Positions 1 to 6,153 of a stretch of 10,412 nt of DNA are shown here, in pieces. Below the pieces are notes generated by a model that was not told the origin of the DNA, did no database searches, and saw nothing but the letters and a program-made list of their open reading frames with translations. The stretch spans positions 1 to 10,412 of the forward strand of contig CAJCIF010000319.1 of NCBI GenBank assembly GCA_903970355.1, given 5' to 3'. The DNA comes from Actinomycetota bacterium. GTDB lineage: Bacteria; Cyanobacteriota; Vampirovibrionia; Obscuribacterales; Obscuribacteraceae. Both the position numbers and the translations under genes were made by a program. The first letter of the stretch is position 1; each line of letters opens with the position of its first letter.

Positions 1-341
1 CGGACAGTAAAAGAACATTCTTCGAACTTTTAGAAAATCCAAAAGGCGCAGCTTTAGACAAAGTGACCGCATACCAATTTTTAGGCGATATAGAGATCAT
101 GAATCACAATGTTGCCAAGGCAAAGGACTACTACCGAAAAGCCATAGATCTCGCCGACGAGAATTTTGGGCCTGATTCGCCGACGGCAGAAATAGTAGCT
201 TTGCACGTCGAGAAAAGTGCCAATAAGCTCTCTAAAAAAACTACCCCGCCCCGCGTAGAGGATGAGGTAGCCAAAGCGAATGGAAAAAAAATGGAAGATT
301 TTTTGCAAACGTACAGTTTGGTACCGATCAGAAAGAAATAA
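1..341 (+). CDS. 3' end of a TPR-containing protein, probably a third Ser/Thr kinase paralog (partial)
   Basis: The frame is open from the left edge (first full codon at base 3) to a TAA at 339-341, so the true start lies outside; the internal GTG at 63 is not needed as a start. The visible ~112 residues align closely with the C-termini of the two following proteins: ELLENPKG, then a helical TPR-like unit (AYQFLGDIEIM, AKDYYRKAIDLA), then the shared NFGPDSPT motif (NYGPNSS in the next gene, SYGPNSS in the third). This pattern resembles kinesin-light-chain-type TPRs. The tail after this motif is longer than in the next paralog and ends in a basic stretch. By homology this is the extracytoplasmic end of a membrane-anchored kinase, but no kinase domain is in view, so that part is inference. 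It ends 12 bp before the next start. Confidence 0.8.
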   Translation, partial: DSKRTFFELLENPKGAALDKVTAYQFLGDIEIMNHNVAKAKDYYRKAIDLADENFGPDSPTAEIVALHVEKSANKLSKKTTPPRVEDEVAKANGKKMEDFLQTYSLVPIRKK

Positions 342-347
342 GGGAAA
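340..347 (+). promoter_or_regulatory. Ribosome binding site of kinase paralog 2, overlapping the previous stop codon
   Basis: The stop of the upstream gene runs directly into AAGGGAAA, a strong Shine-Dalgarno-type sequence, about 6-9 nt before the ATG at 354. The TAA and ribosome site sharing bases suggests translational coupling of the two paralogs. The next junction repeats the same TAAGG(G)AAA layout. Confidence 0.6.
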
Positions 348-353
348 CCTTTC

Positions 354-2312
354 ATGGACCTCGACCGAGATCAACCTGAACTCTCCGAACCTAACGAGGT
401 TTGCCCTCTTTGTGGCAAATCGATCGCCAAAAGCAAGGGCTCGCTCACAAGCTGGCTTTTCGCAGCGGCACGTTGCAATTGCCAACTCCGAGGCGATAGC
501 GTAGCTTCCACCGTTAGTTCCCCAGTCACTGATCAGATCGATCCCTCCAATCCGCGCCTGTCCAATAATTTCGTCATTCTCTCGACACTCGGACAGGGAG
601 GAGTAGGCACTGTCTATAAGGTCCAAAACGAAACGACAAAACAAATATTCGCAGCTAAGGTTTTACATCCTGAATACGTTCGCGATCCGAAAGCCCTAAT
701 AAGATTCGATCAGGAAATAGAAGCTGCCAAATTATTCGACCATCGTAATCTGGTCAAAATCTATGAAAAGGGGAAAACTGCGTTCGGAACGCCTTATTTC
801 ATCATGGAGTATTTAGACGGCAAAAACCTTGCCACGATGATATCCGAGCAAATCTACATCGACGAACCGCACGCACTGAAATTGTTTTTGCAAATATGTG
901 ATGGTATTGGTTATGCTCATTCAAAAGGCTTAGTACACCGCGATCTCAAACCGAGCAATGTCATCGTCGTAAAAGATAATGATGGATCGGAATTAGTAAA
1001 GATAGTTGATTTCGGCATAGTAAAAATCACCTCGCCAGATTCGAACGTTACCAATGGTGGAGATGGTTTTGGCAGTCCAAACTACATGAGTCCCGAACAG
1101 TGTCAGGGCAATCCAGTCGACTCGCGATCAGATATCTACTCTCTGGGATGTTGTCTTTATGAAATGGCTACTGGCAATGCGCCTTTCGCTGCTGAAAATC
1201 CGATAAAAACAGTGCTCAAACATGTGAACGAATCTCACATTCCAATTCGACAAGCCTCTCCTAATCTGGAACTAAGCGAGGGGATCGAACTTATGATCGA
1301 TCGCATGCTCGTCAAAGAACCAAACGGAAGATACCAAACGATTGATGAGATCAAGCATGATATCAAACTGATCCAAACAGGAAAAACACCGGTCAAGTCT
1401 GGTTCCCGGACAACATTTCTTCTTCACAAGAAGAACAAGCCAAAAACGATGGCAGCAATTGCGATTGGTCTGCTGCTCGTTCTCATCTTGGTGACTGTCG
1501 CGATCACAATATATTGGACAATCAACACCGTAAGCAAGAAATCAGCCGTATCACAAGACGGAAACAAAGCCGGTAGTTCCATGTCGGAAATGGCAACCGC
1601 ATGGACTCTGGACATGGTGCCAACTTTCAAAAGCAGGGTGGATAAACCTTGGGGTAAATACTTAACGCATGCCTATACCGCGATGGTCGATCAAAACAAG
1701 CCGGAAGTTTTTCGATTACGAGCAAAAGCCTGTGAGATAGCGGAACAGAACCACGCATCAATTGATGAATTGCTCGAACTTTATGAGCAAACGGCCACTG
1801 CGGCTCTTAACGTCGAGGCAAAGAGTAAATACATTTTGAAGGCTGCTGAACTAGCAAAAAACAATAAGATGCCGGACCGTCAAGAAAGCGATCTCGCATC
1901 CCGTGGTGTCTATTTGGAAATTGCTAAAAGATTCGATGAAGCAGGGCGCCAATATCTGGAAATTGCTCACTTAAAGCGGGATCGACTTGGTACAGAAGAC
2001 TCTGATTATAGAAAAGCACTTATAACCGCCGGTGATGCCTTTTATAAAGGCAAAAGTTATGCGGAAGGCAAAAATGCATTCAATGAACTTCTGGAAAATC
2101 CAAAACTGGGAGTGGCAGACAAGATAAAGGCATACCAGTATTTGGGTGAATTGGAGTTCATGGCTCAACACGCGGTGAAAGGAAAGGAATATTTCAAGAA
2201 AGCCATGGAATTGGCTAACGATAACTATGGTCCTAATTCGTCTGATACTGAAAAACTCGCCAAGCACCTTGAGCAAAGTCTCGACAAACTCTCCAAAGAT
2301 TCTACAAAATAA
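354..2312 (+). CDS. Membrane-anchored PknB-like Ser/Thr protein kinase with TPR-like ectodomain (paralog 2)
   Basis: This 652-residue protein is predicted to phosphorylate Ser/Thr on cytoplasmic targets. Seen in order: a Cys motif (C17, C20, C41, C43); a Hanks-type kinase domain at about 74-345 with glycine loop LGQGGVGTVYKV (79-90), ATP lysine K102, helix-C glutamate E121, catalytic loop HRDLKPSN (195-202), DFG (219-221), SPE (246-248), D260 and R326. One transmembrane helix at about 366-390 follows basic residues (KKNKPK), placing the kinase in the cytoplasm. The rest is helical TPR-like sequence ending in NYGPNSS. Catalytic residues are intact. Two oddities against the next paralog are Val223 where DFGIA has alanine, and Gly235 at the second activation-loop threonine. 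The start follows an AGGGA ribosome site overlapping the upstream stop. Substrate and ligand are unknown. Confidence 0.93.
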   Translation: MDLDRDQPELSEPNEVCPLCGKSIAKSKGSLTSWLFAAARCNCQLRGDSVASTVSSPVTDQIDPSNPRLSNNFVILSTLGQGGVGTVYKVQNETTKQIFAAKVLHPEYVRDPKALIRFDQEIEAAKLFDHRNLVKIYEKGKTAFGTPYFIMEYLDGKNLATMISEQIYIDEPHALKLFLQICDGIGYAHSKGLVHRDLKPSNVIVVKDNDGSELVKIVDFGIVKITSPDSNVTNGGDGFGSPNYMSPEQCQGNPVDSRSDIYSLGCCLYEMATGNAPFAAENPIKTVLKHVNESHIPIRQASPNLELSEGIELMIDRMLVKEPNGRYQTIDEIKHDIKLIQTGKTPVKSGSRTTFLLHKKNKPKTMAAIAIGLLLVLILVTVAITIYWTINTVSKKSAVSQDGNKAGSSMSEMATAWTLDMVPTFKSRVDKPWGKYLTHAYTAMVDQNKPEVFRLRAKACEIAEQNHASIDELLELYEQTATAALNVEAKSKYILKAAELAKNNKMPDRQESDLASRGVYLEIAKRFDEAGRQYLEIAHLKRDRLGTEDSDYRKALITAGDAFYKGKSYAEGKNAFNELLENPKLGVADKIKAYQYLGELEFMAQHAVKGKEYFKKAMELANDNYGPNSSDTEKLAKHLEQSLDKLSKDSTK

Positions 2313-2364
2313 GGAAAGCTCAATGGTCGTGGCATAATGTGCCAGAACATCAAGAAGTAATGCA
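2313..2364 (+). other. Intercistronic leader with two TAATG-linked micro-ORFs
   Basis: The 52-bp gap between the two complete kinase genes begins like the previous junction (TAAGGAAA straight after the stop), followed by an ATG at 2323. That ATG opens only MVVA and a TAA (2335-2337). The TAA overlaps a second ATG (2337) encoding MCQNIKK with TAA at 2358-2360. This overlaps a third ATG at 2360, which is out of frame with the kinase. The kinase ATG lies 5 nt further on, at 2365. The strong ribosome site thus serves a decoy micro-ORF, and the real start has only a weaker AAGAAG (2352-2357). Reading the sequence is certain; a role in tuning translation of the downstream kinase is inference. Confidence 0.4.
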
Positions 2365-4392
2365 ATGGACCCTCAATCATCCTCCGACAATCCAACAAAA
2401 GAGATCTGTGCAATCTGCGGCAAGCCGGTTGTAAAGACTTCCAAAGGTTCCCTTACGGGCTGGCTCTTTTCTGAAGCTCGTTGTAACTGCGATGTCGCAA
2501 TGCAAAGACCCGTTGCTGCTGCTCCAACGATCGCTCCGGTAACGATAGCAAATGCACGTCTGTCGAACAATCTCATTATCGTCTCCACTCTCGGACAGGG
2601 CGGAGTTGGAACGGTCTACAAAGTTGAAAACGAGTCAACCAAGGAATTTTATGCGGCAAAGGTATTGCATCCCGAATTCCTTAGAGACCAGGGTGCGACT
2701 AAACGATTCGAGCAAGAAGCAGAATCTGCCAGGCTGCTAGACCATCCCAATCTCGTTCGAGTTTACGAAAAGGGACGAACGCAATTCGGAACACCCTATT
2801 TCCTGATGGACTTTTTAGATGGACATAGTCTTGCCGACATTCTTTCCGATCAGGTCTACTTCGATAGTCCCCATGCGCTTAGATTATTTTCTCAAATATG
2901 TCAGGGCATCGCTTACGCGCATTCAAAAGGAGTTATTCACCGGGATTTAAAGCCAAGCAATGCCATTGTAGTAAAAGATGCCAGTGGCGAAGAGACTGTA
3001 AAAATAGTGGACTTTGGTATAGCAAAAGTCACCGCCCAAGATTCCAACCTTACTCAAACCGGTGACATCTTTGGCAGTCCAAATTACATGAGTCCTGAAC
3101 AGTGTTCAGGCAATCCTCTTGATCTGCGTTCAGACATTTACTCTCTCGGTTGCTGCCTTTATGAAATGGTTACGGGCAAGGCACCATTCACAAGCGAAAA
3201 CCCACTCAAAACCGTCTTGAAACACATAAACGAACCAGCTGTTCCAGTGCGTAAAGCATTTCCTACTCTAGATTTGAGTGAGGGTCTGGAAATCTTGATT
3301 GATAATATGCTTCAAAAAGATCCGGCCGATCGTTATCAAAGTGTCAATGATTTACAGCGCGATCTGCTCCTCGTTCAAGCAGGGAAAACACCAGCCAAGT
3401 TCAGAAAATCGGGACAACCAGCAGTTCAATCAAAAACGAAACGCCTTATATTAACTACTGTCGTTCCGGTATTAGCGGTGATATCAACCTCAATAGCGGT
3501 GACTGGATACTTTTTCCCAAATTTACTTCATTTCGGATCACAAAGCGATATTACTCCGGCAAAAAAATCCGATTTGAAAGCGAGCATAGAGAATGAAGTG
3601 CTTCCTTCTCTTCACTTAAATGAAACAGAAGGCAGCTGGACGAAATATAGCAACGAAGCCATTGAAGCGCTGGCAAAAGGTGATGTTGAAAAAGCTTTCG
3701 ATCTCAAAGCAAAAGCATGCGAATTAGCAGAGAAAGATCACGCACCGGTGGTTGTGCTGTTTGACTTGTACCAGGGGGCAGCCTCGATCGCGCCTGTAAT
3801 TAGCAAAGCGAGTGAGTACGCTCATAAAGCTGCAGATATTGCCAAAAACAATAATATGCCTGATAAGGAAGAAAGCGAACTTAACTACCTGGCTGGACTC
3901 TATAAAGACCGCGGAAAGATGAGTGAAGTTGGGCCTGAGTATCTTGAAATTGCCCGTTTGCAAAAAGCAAGGCTTGGGGAATCCGACAGCCATTATCGCA
4001 CTTCCCTCAGAAATGCCGCCATCGCCTTTTACTCTGCAAAGATGCTTCCTGAGGCTCGTAATGCTTTCACTGAATTGCTAAAAAGCACAAGCGCGGGAGA
4101 TCAAGTTACAGCGCTGCAATCGCTCGCTGAAATCGAGCACATGCAAGGAAACATTCCTGAAGCGAAGGGTCTATATCAAAGGGCATATAATTTGGCGGCA
4201 AACAGTTATGGACCTAATTCATCCACCACCGTTCGGATAAAAGATGGCTACGAACAGATGCTTCATCCTAATGCAAAAACTGTAAAGGCTGGCCCTCAAG
4301 ACTTTTTCGGACCGGGTCTCAAGAATAAAGGTACTGCAACGCGATCGGCGAAAGTTCTTGAAATGCTTGGCATAGCACCCGGTTCTAAGTGA
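2365..4392 (+). CDS. Membrane-anchored PknB-like Ser/Thr protein kinase with TPR-like ectodomain (paralog 3)
   Basis: This 675-residue protein has the same plan as its upstream neighbour and is plainly more than half identical to it over the kinase domain. Seen: Cys motif C15, C18, C40, C42; glycine loop LGQGGVGTVYKV (76-87); K99; E118; HRDLKPSN (192-199); DFG (216-218); SPE (243-245); D257; R323. The activation loop NLTQTG keeps two threonines (T230, T232) in the TQT arrangement that mycobacterial PknB autophosphorylates. A single transmembrane helix at about 361-384 follows SKTKR, giving kinase-in, TPR-out topology. The ectodomain has helical TPR-like repeats, the SYGPNSS motif, and an extra C-terminal tail of about 40 residues. 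ATG 2365 is chosen because it places the Cys motif at the same distance from the N-terminus as in paralog 2, and in-frame stop 2335-2337 blocks an earlier start. Target and signal are unknown. Confidence 0.93.
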   Translation: MDPQSSSDNPTKEICAICGKPVVKTSKGSLTGWLFSEARCNCDVAMQRPVAAAPTIAPVTIANARLSNNLIIVSTLGQGGVGTVYKVENESTKEFYAAKVLHPEFLRDQGATKRFEQEAESARLLDHPNLVRVYEKGRTQFGTPYFLMDFLDGHSLADILSDQVYFDSPHALRLFSQICQGIAYAHSKGVIHRDLKPSNAIVVKDASGEETVKIVDFGIAKVTAQDSNLTQTGDIFGSPNYMSPEQCSGNPLDLRSDIYSLGCCLYEMVTGKAPFTSENPLKTVLKHINEPAVPVRKAFPTLDLSEGLEILIDNMLQKDPADRYQSVNDLQRDLLLVQAGKTPAKFRKSGQPAVQSKTKRLILTTVVPVLAVISTSIAVTGYFFPNLLHFGSQSDITPAKKSDLKASIENEVLPSLHLNETEGSWTKYSNEAIEALAKGDVEKAFDLKAKACELAEKDHAPVVVLFDLYQGAASIAPVISKASEYAHKAADIAKNNNMPDKEESELNYLAGLYKDRGKMSEVGPEYLEIARLQKARLGESDSHYRTSLRNAAIAFYSAKMLPEARNAFTELLKSTSAGDQVTALQSLAEIEHMQGNIPEAKGLYQRAYNLAANSYGPNSSTTVRIKDGYEQMLHPNAKTVKAGPQDFFGPGLKNKGTATRSAKVLEMLGIAPGSK

Positions 4393-4431
4393 AGTTCCGA
4401 ATTAACACCAATAATGTTTTTGGCGCAGCGC

Positions 4432-4437
4432 TATAAT
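4432..4437 (+). promoter_or_regulatory. Candidate -10 box (TATAAT) for the tpr-ribD-miaB-sua5 operon
   Basis: A perfect TATAAT sits in the 88-bp gap after the kinase array, 43 bp before the next start codon. No convincing -35 hexamer lies 16-18 bp upstream: TTAACA at 4402-4407 is 24 bp away, and there is no TGn extension. It is therefore a plausible but incomplete sigma-70-type promoter. Its position at the boundary between two functional gene sets supports it. Confidence 0.4.
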
Positions 4438-4442
4438 CTGTC

Positions 4443-4480
4443 GCTGAAACTCGAAGCTGAAACTTGAAGCTAAAACTGAA
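4443..4480 (+). repeat. Three short imperfect tandem repeats directly before a start codon
   Basis: GCTGAAACTCGAA (4443-4455), GCTGAAACTTGAA (4456-4468) and GCTAAAACTGAA (4469-4480) stand head to tail and end at the base before the ATG at 4481. Copies 1 and 2 differ at one base; copy 3 is one base shorter. They occupy the place where a ribosome binding site would be, and no GGAG-type site is visible, so translation of the next gene may start weakly or from an A-rich leader. Confidence 0.75.
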
Positions 4481-4951
4481 ATGGTTTTGCAAATGCAAAG
4501 AGCAATTATTGGTCTCGCCATCTTTATGGCTATTTCCTGCCCATGTCAAATAATTGTCGCGGCCCCAATAGAGGGCACACGAGCAATGGCTGACCTCACT
4601 CAGGATGACATCAAACCAATTAAGCTAACGGAAAGACCTGATATAAAGCATGAAGGGAACGAAGCATTTTATAGGGCCTATTCAGCGCAGAAATCGGGAC
4701 AGTGGCAGCTTGCTATAGACAATTATCAAAGAGCAGCGAACTGGAATCCGGACATGTACGAAGCTTTCTACAATCTCGGTCTTTGCTTTGAGAAAAAGCA
4801 AGAATGGTCGGAAGCTCAGCAAGCTTTCAAAACCTCGGTAAAAATTGATTGGAGCAATCCGCTTGTTTATAAACATCTTGCCTTTTTGTCGTATCAACTT
4901 GGCGATCCGGCAGAAGCGAAAACCTGGCTCGATAAATATCTGCACCGGTAA
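4481..4951 (+). CDS. Small secreted TPR-repeat protein
   Basis: This 156-residue protein starts with a basic residue and a hydrophobic run (about 8-28) ending in VAAP, a typical signal-peptase I context near residues 27-28. C20 follows AIS, which is a poor lipobox, so a lipoprotein is possible but less likely. From about residue 60 to the end there are roughly three TPR units: AFYRAYSAQKSGQWQLAIDN, then AFYNLGLCFEKKQEWSEAQQ, then a third unit with FLSYQLGDPAEAKTWL. TPRs bind proteins or peptides; no catalytic motif is seen. ATG 4493, four codons in, is an alternative start. It lies downstream of kinases with TPR ectodomains that should face the same compartment, so a partnership is conceivable but unproven. 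It ends 9 bp before ribD. Confidence 0.85.
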   Translation: MVLQMQRAIIGLAIFMAISCPCQIIVAAPIEGTRAMADLTQDDIKPIKLTERPDIKHEGNEAFYRAYSAQKSGQWQLAIDNYQRAANWNPDMYEAFYNLGLCFEKKQEWSEAQQAFKTSVKIDWSNPLVYKHLAFLSYQLGDPAEAKTWLDKYLHR

Positions 4952-4960
4952 AAGCTAATC

Positions 4961-6130
4961 ATGATTGAAAATTCTCAGTTTGAAAATTCTCAGCACGAGA
5001 AGTGGATGCGGCGCTGTATCGAACTTGCCCTCAAAGGCGAAGGGCGAACCAGTCCGAATCCGGTTGTTGGTGCCGTCGTGCTGGATGCAAATGGCAAAGT
5101 GGTTGGGGAAGGTTTTCATGCCAAAGCAGGAGAAGATCACGCCGAAGTGATCGCCTTAAAGCAAGCCGGCGAGCGCGCTAAAGGCGGTACTCTCTATGTC
5201 AGTCTTGAACCTTGCAGTCATCATGGTAAAACACCGCCATGCGTAAATAGTGTCATCGCATCTGGTATCAAGCATGTTGTTGCTGCCACAGTCGATCCAA
5301 ATCCATTTGTATCCGGAAAAGGTTTTGAAGAGCTTACAAATGCAGGCATAGAAGTTACTTCTGATCTGTGTCGTGAAGAAAGCCTCTGGATCAATCGCGG
5401 CTTCCTCAGTCGCATTAAAAGATCCCGCCCCTGGTTATGCTTGAAACTTGCTTCTACCTTAGACGGAAAAATTGCCGATCGAAACGGCAAGAGTCGTTGG
5501 ATTACCGGCGAAGCTGCTCGCGCCCATGTACATCACCTGCGCAACACATTCGATTGCGTTATGGTGGGAAGTGCGACAGCCCGGCTGGACAATCCTAAAT
5601 TGAACGTACGCGATTTGGAATCCAGCCGCAATCCCCTGCGCGCTGTCATTGAGGGGAGTACACCGATGGAGTCCGATCTCCGTATGTTCAGCGATGAGGT
5701 GGAAGGAAGAACACTGATTTTTTGTCGCGAGGACATGCACGAAGCACCGCGCCAATTGTATCCATCCAAAGTGCAGCTTGTTCCGATTCCACCTATGGGA
5801 AGGTTTCCAGACCTCTCAATTGTGCTCAAGCACCTTTTTGACATGGATATCAATACAATTTTGTGTGAGGGCGGAGCTAAGTTGGCCGGTTCACTTTTGG
5901 ATGCAAATCTGGTGGATGAAGTAAATTGGTTTTTCGCGCCGAAAATCCTGGCAGATTCAGAAGCCATTCCGGTTGTTGCCGGTTCGCTTCCCAAAACTCT
6001 CGATGAAGCACTGAACCTTAAGAATACGAGGATCGAACGGTACGGCGATGACATCCTCGTAAAAGGCGTCAGGGCAGATAACTTCATGTTTAGCGCCGGC
6101 TTCTTGCGACCAGACTCTCTTAAGGGATAG
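4961..6130 (+). CDS. ribD: Bifunctional riboflavin biosynthesis deaminase/reductase RibD
   Basis: RibD catalyses two successive steps of riboflavin synthesis in the cytoplasm: deamination of the pyrimidine intermediate from GTP, then NADPH-dependent reduction of its ribosyl chain. At 389 residues it has the usual full length. The N-terminal deaminase (about 12-140) shows the cytidine-deaminase-type zinc site: H60-A-E62 and PCSHHGKTPPC with C85 and C94. The reductase domain starts near 155 with WLCLKLASTLDGKIA, then SRWITGEAAR, VGSATARLDNP (202-212) and EGGAKLAGSLLDANLVDE (303-320). Both active sites look intact. The start is supported by alignment to known RibD N-termini, which need residues before HEKWM; residues 3-12 come from a tandem duplication (ENSQF/ENSQH). 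No obvious Shine-Dalgarno lies in the 9-bp gap. No other rib gene and no FMN riboswitch are seen. Confidence 0.96.
   Translation: MIENSQFENSQHEKWMRRCIELALKGEGRTSPNPVVGAVVLDANGKVVGEGFHAKAGEDHAEVIALKQAGERAKGGTLYVSLEPCSHHGKTPPCVNSVIASGIKHVVAATVDPNPFVSGKGFEELTNAGIEVTSDLCREESLWINRGFLSRIKRSRPWLCLKLASTLDGKIADRNGKSRWITGEAARAHVHHLRNTFDCVMVGSATARLDNPKLNVRDLESSRNPLRAVIEGSTPMESDLRMFSDEVEGRTLIFCREDMHEAPRQLYPSKVQLVPIPPMGRFPDLSIVLKHLFDMDINTILCEGGAKLAGSLLDANLVDEVNWFFAPKILADSEAIPVVAGSLPKTLDEALNLKNTRIERYGDDILVKGVRADNFMFSAGFLRPDSLKG
4966..4993 (+). repeat. 15-bp period tandem duplication inside the ribD N-terminus
   Basis: TGAAAATTCTCAG occurs at 4966-4978 and again at 4981-4993, exactly 15 bp apart. In the ribD frame this makes ENSQF followed by ENSQH. 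The copies are identical over 13 bases, suggesting a recent slippage-type duplication that keeps the frame. Confidence 0.85.
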
Positions 6131-6153
6131 AATTAAGAGCTGCAAAGAGAATC

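Noticed and set aside
81..644. A 187-codon antisense open frame across the start of kinase paralog 2
   Set aside because: It crosses two coding genes on the other strand that are supported by paralogy, and its translation has no family features.
4393..4480. An FMN riboswitch controlling the ribD operon
   Set aside because: The gap is only 88 bp, lacks the conserved RFN-element core, and the first gene is the TPR gene rather than ribD.
5533..6087. A 184-codon open frame antisense to ribD
   Set aside because: It lies wholly inside the clear RibD reductase domain, shows no recognisable motif, and is the usual open-frame shadow of a real gene.
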